Source: Pseudonocardiales bacterium
GTDB taxonomy: Bacteria; Actinomycetota; Actinomycetes; Mycobacteriales; QHCA01
Length of the DNA stretch: 34,005 bases
Assembly (NCBI GenBank): GCA_003244095.1
Contig: QHCA01000409.1
Coordinates: 3,855 to 37,859 of the forward strand
Reading direction: 5' to 3'
The notes under the pieces are model-generated. The model ran no database searches. It was not told where the DNA came from and was given only the letters and a program-made list of their open reading frames with translations. Position numbers and translations under genes: made by a program. Shown here in pieces: positions 23,318 to 30,997 of the stretch; position 1 is the stretch's first letter; every line of letters begins with the position of its first letter.

Positions 23318-23767
23318 GTGGTCGAGCTCACCCTGCGGATCGGCTTCTCGCTGCTGGTCATCCTCGGCCTGATGTGGGGCCTGGCCCGGCTGGCCCGCCG
23401 ACCGCTGGCCGCCCGCAGCGCCGGTGCGGTAGCCGTACTGAGCCGTCAGCACGTCAGCCGCAACGCCAGTGTGGTGGTCGTCCGGGTGGCCGACCGTGCC
23501 CTCGTGCTCGGCGTGACCGAGCAGCACGTCACCCTGCTCACCGAGACCGACCTGGCCGTCGTCGAGGGCCCGGCCGCCGCCCACCGCAGCGTGGTCGAGC
23601 TGGATGTCACCAGCTCCGCGGTCGCCGGCGGATATGCCGCCACGTCCCTGCCCGCCACCTCCGCGCCCGCCGCCCGTCCCCCCGGGCGCCTGGCCGGCTC
23701 CGCCCTGTCGCCGCACACCTGGACCCAGGCGGTCAGCGCGCTGCGTGAGCGTACGGTGCGCCGCTAG
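23318..23767 (+). CDS. fliO: FliO, export-gate assembly protein
   Basis: FliO helps assemble the FliP-FliQ-FliR pore. The 149-residue product has one N-terminal membrane helix (LRIGFSLLVILGLMWGLARL, about residues 5-24), then a small basic beta-rich domain with VAVLSRQHVSRNASVVVVRV and RALVLGVTEQHVTLL, matching the FliO core. A Pro/Ala-rich tail ends the protein. The GTG starts 3 bases after fliN, and its TAG shares a base with the fliP GTG. Confidence 0.9.
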   Translation: MVELTLRIGFSLLVILGLMWGLARLARRPLAARSAGAVAVLSRQHVSRNASVVVVRVADRALVLGVTEQHVTLLTETDLAVVEGPAAAHRSVVELDVTSSAVAGGYAATSLPATSAPAARPPGRLAGSALSPHTWTQAVSALRERTVRR

Positions 23768-24627
23768 TGAGACGCCGCCTCGCCCTGCTCGTCCTGTCGG
23801 CCTGCGCCGGTGTGGCGGCGCTGCTCGCAACGCCCGGCCCGGCGTCCGCGGCCACCGCGCCGCCGGTCTCCGCCGTGGACCTGGTCTCCGCCGTGGCTCT
23901 GGCCCCGACCGGGCCGAGCCCCGCCACGGCACCCAAGGGACCGAAGGGGACGAGCAAGGACAGCGGCTCGATCACCGTGAACGTCAACGGCGTCGACAAG
24001 AAGCCCAGCAACTCGATCGTGGTCCTGATCGCACTCACGGTGCTGTCGGTGGCCCCCGCGTTGCTGTTGATGTGCACCAGCTTCACCAAGATCATCGTGG
24101 TCCTCAGCATCACCCGCAACGCGCTGGGGCTGACCTCGGTCCCGCCCAACCAGGTGCTGGCCGGCCTGGCGCTGTTCCTCAGCCTGTTCATCATGGGCCC
24201 GGTGCTGTCGGCGATGAACCACGACGGCGTGCAGCCGTACCTGCATGGGACGAAGTCGCAGACCCAGGCCTACCACGACGGGGTCAAGCCGCTGCAGGCC
24301 TTCATGGCCAAGCACACGCGCAAGGACGAGATCGCCCTGCTGACCAAGGTGTCCAACAGCCCGCAGCCGAAAAATCCCGCGACCGTGCCCCTGACGACCC
24401 TGGTCCCGGCCTTCGTCCTCTCCGAGCTCCGGGCGGCCTTCATCATCGGCTTCGTCATCTACATCCCGTTCCTGGTCATCGACATGGTCGTCTCGGCCTC
24501 GCTGATGTCGATGGGCATGATGATGTTGCCGCCGGTGACCGTCTCGCTGCCGTTCAAGCTGCTGCTCTTCGTACTCGCCAATGGCTGGGGCCTCGTCGTG
24601 ACCGCGCTCGTGTCGAGCTACCGCTGA
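23767..24627 (+). CDS. fliP: FliP, export-gate membrane protein
   Basis: FliP forms most of the export pore. The 286-residue product starts with a cleavable signal peptide (MRRRLALLVLSACAGVAALL with an ASA-A cleavage area near residue 28), a Pro/Thr/Lys linker, then the conserved FliP core: LMCTSFTKIIVVLSITRNALG, PPNQVLAGLALFLSLFIMGP, LVPAFVLSELRAAFIIGF and MGMMMLPP. Length is typical for forms with a signal peptide. It is in the fliO-P-Q-R-flhB order found across bacteria. Confidence 0.97.
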   Translation: MRRRLALLVLSACAGVAALLATPGPASAATAPPVSAVDLVSAVALAPTGPSPATAPKGPKGTSKDSGSITVNVNGVDKKPSNSIVVLIALTVLSVAPALLLMCTSFTKIIVVLSITRNALGLTSVPPNQVLAGLALFLSLFIMGPVLSAMNHDGVQPYLHGTKSQTQAYHDGVKPLQAFMAKHTRKDEIALLTKVSNSPQPKNPATVPLTTLVPAFVLSELRAAFIIGFVIYIPFLVIDMVVSASLMSMGMMMLPPVTVSLPFKLLLFVLANGWGLVVTALVSSYR

Positions 24628-24639
24628 CGGGATGTTGCC

Positions 24640-24915
24640 GTGACCGATGCCGCCGTCCTCCACATCGGCCTGCTGGCGATGATGACCGCCGCCAAGCTGA
24701 GCGCTCCCATCCTGCTCACCGCCCTGGCGATCGGGTTCGTCATCTCGCTGTTCCAGTCGGTCACCCAGATCCAGGAGGTGACGCTGTCGTTCGTACCCAA
24801 GATGGTCGGAGTCGGACTGGCCCTGCTGATCACCGGCAACTGGATGCTGCACGAGCTGGTGTCGTTCACCACGCAGCTGTTCGGCCAGATCCCCACGCTG
24901 ATCAACGGAGGGTGA
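24640..24915 (+). CDS. fliQ: FliQ, export-gate membrane protein
   Basis: The 91-residue product has two membrane helices (about residues 17-40 and 55-75) and the conserved ALAIGFVISLFQSVTQIQE block of FliQ. The GTG start has GGGA 8 bases upstream. The stop codon lies in the loop of a hairpin that also contains the fliR ribosome site. Confidence 0.95.
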   Translation: MTDAAVLHIGLLAMMTAAKLSAPILLTALAIGFVISLFQSVTQIQEVTLSFVPKMVGVGLALLITGNWMLHELVSFTTQLFGQIPTLINGG

Positions 24916-24921
24916 CCTCCG
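24906..24921 (+). promoter_or_regulatory. Hairpin masking the fliR Shine-Dalgarno
   Basis: A perfect 6-bp stem, CGGAGG / CCTCCG, with the loop GTGA. The left arm is the fliR Shine-Dalgarno (GGAGG at 24907-24911); the right arm ends directly before the fliR GTG at 24922. The fliQ TGA (24913-24915) is partly in the loop. A ribosome finishing fliQ would open the stem and allow fliR initiation, fixing their ratio. Confidence 0.6.
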
Positions 24922-25686
24922 GTGCAGCTCTCGTTGCCCACCGGACTGCTGGTGGCATTCCTGCTGGCCTCGCTGCGCTCGGCAGCCTGGCTCCTGGTGG
25001 TGCCAGCGTTCTCCTCCCGCGCCATCCCGCCGTACGTGAGGGCGCTGCTGTCCATGGCGCTGGCCCTGCCCGTCGCGCCCGGACTGGCCGCCCACGCCCC
25101 GCCGGCGGAGGTTTTCCCCCTCCTGTCCAGTGCCATCCAGCAGGTGGTCGTCGGAGCGGCCCTGGGCTTCCTCACCTCGCTGATCTTCTCCGCGGTGCAG
25201 GCTGCCGGTGACCTGATCGACCTGTTCGGCGGCTTCTCCCTCGGGTTCGCCTACGACCCGCTGTCGCTGTCGAACAACGCCACCTTCGGCCGCTTCTACA
25301 ACCTGCTCGCGTCGACCCTGCTCATGGCGTCCGGGGCGCACCTGATGGTCATCCGTGGCTTCACGACGACCTACCGGCTGCTGCCGCTGGACGGCACCCT
25401 GTCGCTGCCCGCGCTCGAACGCGTGCTGACCAGCGGCCTGGGGCAGTTCTTCGTCGCCACGCTGCAGATCGCCGGGCCGCTGCTCGTGGTGCTCTTCCTC
25501 GCCGACGTCGGCCTGGGCCTGCTCAGCCGGGTCGCCCCGGCCCTCAACGCCTTCGCCCTGGGCTTCCCGATCAAGATCTTCATCACCCTGTCCCTCGGGG
25601 GGATGGCCCTGCTCCTGCTGCCCGACGCCATCACGCGGATGGCCGACGAGGCGGCCCGCGCCGTCATGGGGGTGGCGGGCGCGTGA
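24922..25686 (+). CDS. fliR: FliR, export-gate membrane protein
   Basis: FliR is the single-copy component of the export pore. The 254-residue product has about six hydrophobic helices and the blocks RSAAWLLVVPAFSSRAIPPY (N-terminal), GALGFLTSLIFSAVQAAGDLI-like region and FADVGLG equivalents (LADVGLGLLSRVAPALNAFA), all FliR hallmarks, plus GFPIKIFITL. The GTG follows the fliQ-fliR hairpin. It overlaps flhB by 4 bases. Confidence 0.95.
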   Translation: MQLSLPTGLLVAFLLASLRSAAWLLVVPAFSSRAIPPYVRALLSMALALPVAPGLAAHAPPAEVFPLLSSAIQQVVVGAALGFLTSLIFSAVQAAGDLIDLFGGFSLGFAYDPLSLSNNATFGRFYNLLASTLLMASGAHLMVIRGFTTTYRLLPLDGTLSLPALERVLTSGLGQFFVATLQIAGPLLVVLFLADVGLGLLSRVAPALNAFALGFPIKIFITLSLGGMALLLLPDAITRMADEAARAVMGVAGA

Positions 25687-26777
25687 GCGGCTCCCAGGAG
25701 AAGACCGAGAAGCCCACCGCCAAGCGCCTCAAGGACGGTCGCAAGGAGGGGCAGATCGCGCGTACCCCCGAGCTGGGTGCCTGGATCGGCATCCTGGCCG
25801 CGACCGTGCTGATCCCCCTGGTGATCCGATCGAGCTTCGCCCGCACCCAGGCCCTCCTGCTCGAGATCGGCACCGTCATCCGTGACCCTGAACCGTCCCG
25901 CTGCCTGTCGGTGCTGGGTCAGGGGATGCGCGACGTGGTGATCGCCGTGGCTCCGCTGGCGCTGGGCCTGATGGCCATCGGCGTCGCCGCCTTGGTGGCA
26001 CAGGGGGGCGTGCACCCGTCGGGCAAGCTGTTGAAGCCGAAGCTGTCCCGGCTCAATCCCCTCGCCGGACTCAAGCGGACCTTCGGCCCGCACTCGCTGT
26101 GGGAGACGATCAAGTCGGTCGTCAGGGTCGGTGTGCTGGGACTGGTCGCGTACCACTACGTCAGGGGCATGGCCGACACCCTGATGGCCTCCGGGCCGGC
26201 ACCCCTCATGACCCTGCTCGGGACGGCCGGCTCGACGGTGATGTCCATCATCCGCAGCTCCGCCCTGGTCGGCATCATCATGGCCGCCGCCGACTACATG
26301 GTGGTCCGCAAGCGAACCAGCAAGCAGCTGAGGATGACCAAGCACCAGGTCAAGGAGGAGCACAAGCAGACCGAGGGCGACCCGCAGTTGCGCGGCGCGA
26401 TCCGCTCGCGGCAGATGGCCATGAGCCGCAACCGGATGATGGCCGATCTCGTCGACGCCGACGTCGTGGTGGTCAATCCCACGCACGTGGCCGTGGCATT
26501 GCGCTACGACCCGGACCGCGGGGCGCCACGCGTGGTCGCCAAGGGCGCCGGCACGCTGGCCGCCCGGATCCGGGAGATCGCGGCCGAGCACCGGATCGCC
26601 CTGGTCCAGGACGTCCCCCTCGCTCGTGCGCTGCACGCCGGCTGCGAGCTGGGCCAGGAGGTCCCGCCGGAGCTGTACGCGGCGGTCGCGCGGGTGCTGG
26701 CCTTCGTGATGGCCCTGAAGTCCCGCGGCTCGGCCGCCGGGCTGCACCGGCCGGCAGTGCCGGGCGCCGCCGCGTGA
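25683..26777 (+). CDS. flhB: FlhB, export substrate-specificity switch
   Basis: FlhB switches the export gate from rod/hook to filament substrates when FliK signals. The 364-residue product starts with EKTEKPTAKRLKDGRKEGQI, the invariant FlhB N-terminus, has four membrane helices, then a cytoplasmic domain with the self-cleavage motif N265-P-T-H268 in VVVNPTHVAVALRY, followed by APRVVAKGAG. The cleavage site is intact. The stop is followed by a 112-base gap with a promoter for flhA. Confidence 0.97.
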   Translation: MSGSQEKTEKPTAKRLKDGRKEGQIARTPELGAWIGILAATVLIPLVIRSSFARTQALLLEIGTVIRDPEPSRCLSVLGQGMRDVVIAVAPLALGLMAIGVAALVAQGGVHPSGKLLKPKLSRLNPLAGLKRTFGPHSLWETIKSVVRVGVLGLVAYHYVRGMADTLMASGPAPLMTLLGTAGSTVMSIIRSSALVGIIMAAADYMVVRKRTSKQLRMTKHQVKEEHKQTEGDPQLRGAIRSRQMAMSRNRMMADLVDADVVVVNPTHVAVALRYDPDRGAPRVVAKGAGTLAARIREIAAEHRIALVQDVPLARALHAGCELGQEVPPELYAAVARVLAFVMALKSRGSAAGLHRPAVPGAAA

Positions 26778-26790
26778 GTCGCCCGGACAG

Positions 26791-26819
26791 CTCAAGTGTG
26801 CGCGCCGATCAGCCGATCA
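26791..26819 (+). promoter_or_regulatory. FliA-type promoter of flhA operon
   Basis: CTCA at 26791-26794, 17 bases, then GCCGATCA at 26812-26819, a near-consensus sigma-28 -10. The GCCGATC also occurs 9 bases earlier but at a bad spacing. The predicted start is near 26826, giving a leader of about 64 bases. Confidence 0.6.
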
Positions 26820-26842
26820 ACGGGGAGCCAGGAAGGCGACGA

Positions 26843-26859
26843 CGGCCACGGAGCGGCCG
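26843..26859 (+). promoter_or_regulatory. GGA-loop hairpin in flhA leader, candidate CsrA site
   Basis: A 5-bp stem, CGGCC / GGCCG, with loop ACGGAGC, so GGA (26850-26852) is exposed. The stem and loop are nearly the same as in the fliC leader. The next GGA is in the Shine-Dalgarno GGAGG (26881-26885), exactly 31 bases downstream, the same distance as in fliC. Confidence 0.55.
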
Positions 26860-26889
26860 GTCCAGTCGTCAACTGTGCCCGGAGGTCGC

Positions 26890-28929
26890 GTGAGGAACCA
26901 GGGCCTGACCCGGTACGCCGTACCGATCGGGGTCGTCGCCATCATCGTGATGATGGTGGTGCCGTTGCCGGCATTCATCATCGACATCCTGATCGCCGCC
27001 AACATCACCGGCTCGCTGGTGATCGTGCTCATCACGATGTACGTCCGGCGCCCGATCGAGTTCAGCGTCTTCCCCTCGCTGCTCCTCGTCGCCACGCTGT
27101 TCCGGCTGGCCCTCAACGTCAGCGCGACCCGGCTGGTCCTCCTCAACGGCTTCGCCGGCCACGTCATCAACGCCTTCGGCCACTTCGTGGTCGGCGGGTC
27201 GCTGGTCGTCGGCCTGGTGATCTTCCTGATCCTGATCGTGATCCAGTTCATCGTCATCACCAACGGCGCCGGCCGGGTGGCCGAGGTCGGCGCCCGGTTC
27301 ACCCTCGACGCCATGCCAGGCAAGCAGATGGCCATCGACGCCGACCTCAACGCCGGCCTGATCGACGAGAAGGAAGCGCGGGTACGCCGGGCGGACGTCG
27401 CGGCGGAGGCCGACTTCTACGGTGCGATGGACGGCAGCTCGAAGTTCGTCAAGGGCGACGCCATCGCGGCGATCATCATCACGCTGATCAACCTGATCGG
27501 CGGCTTCGCCGTCGGGGTCGCCCAGAAGGGCCTCTCCCCCGCCGAGGCCATCCAGACCTACAGCCTGCTGAGCATCGGCGACGGCCTGGTCTCCCAGATC
27601 CCTGCCCTGCTGCTGTCCGTCGCGACCGGCCTCATCGTCACCCGGGCCACGACCGACGGCGACCTGGGCTCCGACGTCGCGCGGCAGTTCGGCGCGCAGC
27701 GCCGGGCGCTGCAGATCGGCGGCGCCGCGGCGATCGCGCTCTGCCTCATCCCCGGCCTGCCCAAGCTGCCCTTCCTGCTGATCGGCGGGCTGGTGCTGTT
27801 CGCCTCCCAGCGCGGCTCGGCGGCCGAGAAGGACACCGTCGAGACGCCCGCCGAGGAAGCACCGACGGTCGACTCCCCCGAACGCCTCATCGGCGAGATG
27901 CGGGTCGACCCGCTGGAGCTCGCCCTGTCACCCGACCTCGTCGACCTGGTCGACGTCGGGAGCGGGGGTGACCTGCTCGAGCGGGTACGCGCGCTACGCC
28001 GCAAGGTGGCCCTCGACATCGGCATCGTGATGCCACCGGTACGCACCCGCGACGACCTCGACCTGCCGCTCTCGACGTACTCGATCCGGATCAGCGGTGT
28101 CGAGGTGGCCCGCGGCGAGTCGCCGCCCGGTTGCGTCCTGGCCATCGGCGAGGGGCTCTCGGGCATCCCCGGCCGGGCCGCCCGAGAGCCGGTGTTCGGC
28201 CTCGAGGGCAAGTGGGTGCCCGGCGAGCTGCGCCACCAGGCCGAGCTGGCCGGGGCCACCGTCGTCGATCGTGCCTCGGTGGTCATCACGCACCTGTCCG
28301 AAGTGGTCCGTACCCAGGCCAGCCGGCTGCTCGGGCGCGAGCAGGTGCGCGAGCTGGCGGACGTGCTCAAGCGCACCAATCCGGTGGTCGTCGAGGAGCT
28401 CACGCCTGCCCTGCTCAGCCTGGGTGAGGTCCAGCAGGTGCTGCACGCGATGCTCGACGAGGGCATCCCCATCCGCGACCTGGTTCGGATCTTCGAGGCG
28501 CTGTCCCTGCGCGCCAAGACCTCCACCGACCGGGACGGCCTCGTCGAAGCGGTCCGCTCGGCCCTCGGCCCCGCGATCGCCGCCCACCACACCACGGACG
28601 GGACGCTGACCGTGGTCACGCTCGAGCCGCGCCTGGAGCAGTCCCTGCTCGAGTCCCTGCGTCCGGGCGACGGAGGCAGCCATCTGCTGCTCGACGTGTC
28701 GCGGGCCGAGGCGCTGGTCGCCGACGCCGGCCGGCTGATGGAGGTCGGCGAGCAGCAGGGGAAGACTCCGGTCCTCGTGTGCTCACCGCACCTGCGCTCC
28801 CCGCTGCGCCGCCTGGTCCAGATGACCGCGCCCCGCCTGCCGGTCCTGTCCTATACCGAGGTCGGTTGCGCTACCCGCATTGAGACGATAGGGATGGTGG
28901 TGGACAGTGCCCACGCGATTGCTGGTTGA
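26890..28929 (+). CDS. flhA: FlhA, export-gate core protein
   Basis: FlhA is the large gate protein that forms the cytoplasmic export ring and uses the proton gradient. The 679-residue product has about eight membrane helices in the first 310 residues. Within them are [20 protein letters not shown] and the family block [25 protein letters not shown], the cytoplasmic loop between helices. The C-terminal 340 residues form the ring domain. I chose the GTG at 26890 because GGAGG lies just upstream (4-base spacing); an in-frame GTG 5 codons earlier is possible but overlaps that Shine-Dalgarno. It overlaps the flhF-like gene by 23 bases. Confidence 0.96.
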   Translation: [679 protein letters not shown]

Positions 28930-30067
28930 GGGTCCGGACATCGAGAGCCTGCTGGTGCGGGTCCGCGACGAGTACGGCGCCAACGCCCGGATCATCTCCG
29001 CCGAGCGCGTCCGGGTCGGAGGGTTCGCCGGGTTCTTCGCCCGCCAGCGGTACGAGGTGTCCGTCGAGCTCGACGATGCCGGACAGCCCCCGGCGCCACC
29101 TCCGACCGCGGTGCCCCTGACCGCGGTGGCGTGGCCGCGCGAGACGCCGCTGACCGACGCGGGAGCGATGCCGGCCACGGTCGACGCCCTGATGGCGTTG
29201 GCCGACGCCAACGACAGCGCGTCGCTCGACCTCCCGCCCGTACCCGTCACGGTGTCGACCCAGAGCGACAACTTCTCCGCCGTCCTCGCCGGCCTGCGAC
29301 ACCGCGCCGGCTCGGTCACGGCGGACCCGGTCCGGGCCTACCAGCCACCGGTGCTCGACTACCCGCCGGTCGCCGCCGCGGACCTCGACCTCCGGGTACC
29401 TCCGGAGTCCACATCGGGCGCGGGGGCGATGTACGCGGGCCTGCGCAGCCTCGGGTTGCCCGAGCACCTGGCCCTCACGGTGGCCGGGCCGGATCGGTAC
29501 GCCGCACTGGTCCGCACCCTGAGATCGCTGCCCCCGGCACTGCCGCTGCCCGACCGGGCCGGAGCAGTGCTCGTCATCGTCGGTCCCGCCCGGGCGGCCC
29601 TGCCGGTGGCCGCGGAGCTCGCCCGATCACTGAGTACCGATCCCGGCGCGGTGCTGCTCGCCGCACCGGACGGGCCGTCCGACCTCGGCACCGCACGCTG
29701 GATCACCGGCCCGGCCGACGCCGGCCGGCGGGCGCCTGCGCTGCACGGCTGCGACGTGCCCACGGTCGTCGTGGTCGACCTGCCACTCGACGTGAGCAGC
29801 GCCCGGTGGGCGCGCTCGATCATCGACGCGCTGGGTGCCACCTCGGTCTGGACACTGGTCGACGCCACCGACAAGACGCGCGACGTCGCCGCACAATTGC
29901 GCGCGCTCGGGACCGTCGACGCGCTGGTCGTGCACGCCACGGCGGCTACCGCTGACCCCGCCACCGTTCTGGAGCTCGGCCTGCCGATCGCCCTCCTCGA
30001 CGGCCGGGCTGCCAGCCCCCAGGCCTGGGCCGGCCTGCTGCTGGAACGACTCGACGGGACGCCGTGA
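28907..30067 (+). CDS. FlhF-like protein without GTPase motifs
   Basis: FlhF is an SRP-type GTPase that sets flagellar number and place, and its gene normally follows flhA. This 386-residue product keeps the FlhF N-terminal pattern (DIESLLVRVRDEYGANARII and a short basic stretch), a Pro/Ala-rich linker and a C-terminal part with the SRP-GTPase fold order. Its P-loop position reads G226-PARAALP, where FlhF has GPTGVGKTT, so the Lys and Thr that hold GTP are lost. The DTAG position reads VVVVDLPLD. The C-terminal ELGLPIALLDG matches the last FlhF block. I infer a degenerate pseudo-GTPase; no frameshift or stop is seen and codon use is normal, so it is probably functional as a scaffold. Confidence 0.75.
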   Translation: MPTRLLVEGPDIESLLVRVRDEYGANARIISAERVRVGGFAGFFARQRYEVSVELDDAGQPPAPPPTAVPLTAVAWPRETPLTDAGAMPATVDALMALADANDSASLDLPPVPVTVSTQSDNFSAVLAGLRHRAGSVTADPVRAYQPPVLDYPPVAAADLDLRVPPESTSGAGAMYAGLRSLGLPEHLALTVAGPDRYAALVRTLRSLPPALPLPDRAGAVLVIVGPARAALPVAAELARSLSTDPGAVLLAAPDGPSDLGTARWITGPADAGRRAPALHGCDVPTVVVVDLPLDVSSARWARSIIDALGATSVWTLVDATDKTRDVAAQLRALGTVDALVVHATAATADPATVLELGLPIALLDGRAASPQAWAGLLLERLDGTP

Positions 30068-30693
30068 CCCGCGCCGAGCTGCCCGCGATAAACGCCCTCG
30101 TCACCCTCACCGTGTCGGGAGTCTCCGGCGCAGGCGCCGAACAGGGGGTTCCGTCGCGGGTCGAGGACGCGGACGGCCTGCACCTGCGACTGGCCGCTCC
30201 TGATCACCCGCCGGGCGTCGTACCACCCGGCGCGGGATCTATCGTCACGATGCGGTGGACCGGCCCGCGCGGCCTGCACCTGACGCTCACCGAGCTCATC
30301 TCCGTCTCGCGCGATCCCATCGACACCTGGCTGGTCCGCGCGGTGTCCGAGGTGCGGGTGCAGCAGCGCCGGCTCTTCGCGCGGACCTCGGCGTCCGGGC
30401 CGGTACGGCTGGCGACCGAGCCGCGGCCGGACGACGCGGTGCACGGCCGGCTGATCGACATCGGTGAGGGCGGCCTGCGCTGCCGGGTGAAGGAAGGGCA
30501 CGGGATCGCCGTGGGGCAGGAGGTCGCCATCCGGCTGAGCCTGCTCGACCGGCTGCTGTCATTGGAAGGCGTCGTACTGGTGAGCGAGCCCGACCAGATC
30601 GTGCTGACCTTCCAGGCCACGGAAACGCTGGCCCACCAGATCCGCCGCTTCGTCCTGCACAGCCAGGTCCGCGCGCGGCGGCTGCCGACATGA
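30064..30693 (+). CDS. PilZ-domain (YcgR-like) putative c-di-GMP effector
   Basis: The 209-residue product has an N-terminal beta-rich YcgR-like domain (about 1-98) and a PilZ domain (about 100-205). The PilZ motif R103-LFA-R107 (RxxxR) is present in QQRRLFARTS, and the second motif reads D132-IGEGG, where the usual Ser of D/NxSxxG is Gly. YcgR-type proteins bind c-di-GMP and slow the motor by contacting FliG or MotA. Position in the flagellar operon, 4 bases overlapped with the FlhF-like gene, fits. The altered motif may reduce or change ligand binding. Confidence 0.85.
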   Translation: MTRAELPAINALVTLTVSGVSGAGAEQGVPSRVEDADGLHLRLAAPDHPPGVVPPGAGSIVTMRWTGPRGLHLTLTELISVSRDPIDTWLVRAVSEVRVQQRRLFARTSASGPVRLATEPRPDDAVHGRLIDIGEGGLRCRVKEGHGIAVGQEVAIRLSLLDRLLSLEGVVLVSEPDQIVLTFQATETLAHQIRRFVLHSQVRARRLPT

Positions 30694-30986
30694 CCATCCT
30701 GACGCCGTCGGCGATCCTGCTCGCGGGGGCGGCGAGCGCCCCGTCCCTGTGGTCGGCACTGGTCACGCACAGCCTGCCCCTGGACACCGCCCTGACCCGC
30801 TTCGTCATCCTCGTGCCGGCCACCGGAGCCCTCCTCGCCGGGTTCCGGGCGGTCGTCGGACCCTACGTCCGGTCGCAGGCCCGGTCCCGGATGCGCCGGG
30901 CCAACGACGTACTGGCCGCACCGGAGCCTCCGGTCCTGCCGACGATGCCCATGACGCCCGAGCCGGTCAGGCCACCGGCAGCCTGA
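30690..30986 (+). CDS. Small predicted membrane protein, unrecognised
   Basis: The 98-residue product overlaps the PilZ gene by 4 bases and is the last gene of the flagellar operon. It has one or two hydrophobic segments (about residues 5-22 and 35-56), then a basic helix (RSQARSRMRRAND) and a Pro-rich tail. I see no known motif. Co-translation with the PilZ gene suggests a role near the motor or the membrane, but nothing more can be said. Confidence 0.65.
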   Translation: MTILTPSAILLAGAASAPSLWSALVTHSLPLDTALTRFVILVPATGALLAGFRAVVGPYVRSQARSRMRRANDVLAAPEPPVLPTMPMTPEPVRPPAA

Positions 30987-30991
30987 CCGGC
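30962..30991. terminator. Bidirectional terminator between flagellar operon and RidA gene
   Basis: An 11-bp perfect inverted repeat, GCCGGTCAGGC / GCCTGACCGGC with an 8-base loop, spans the stop codon of the last flagellar gene and lies just before the stop of the convergent RidA gene. It can serve both strands and marks the right end of the flagellar cluster. Confidence 0.75.
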
Positions 30992-30997
30992 ACCTGC

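Noticed and set aside
23764-25341. 525-codon minus-strand open frame opposite fliP, fliQ and fliR
   Set aside because: Composition is Gln/Gly/Arg/His-rich, as expected for the antisense of membrane-protein codons; no motif.
28907-30067. FlhF-like gene as a decayed pseudogene
   Set aside because: No stop or frameshift, normal codon pattern, and translational overlap with both neighbours; loss of the P-loop alone does not make it a pseudogene.
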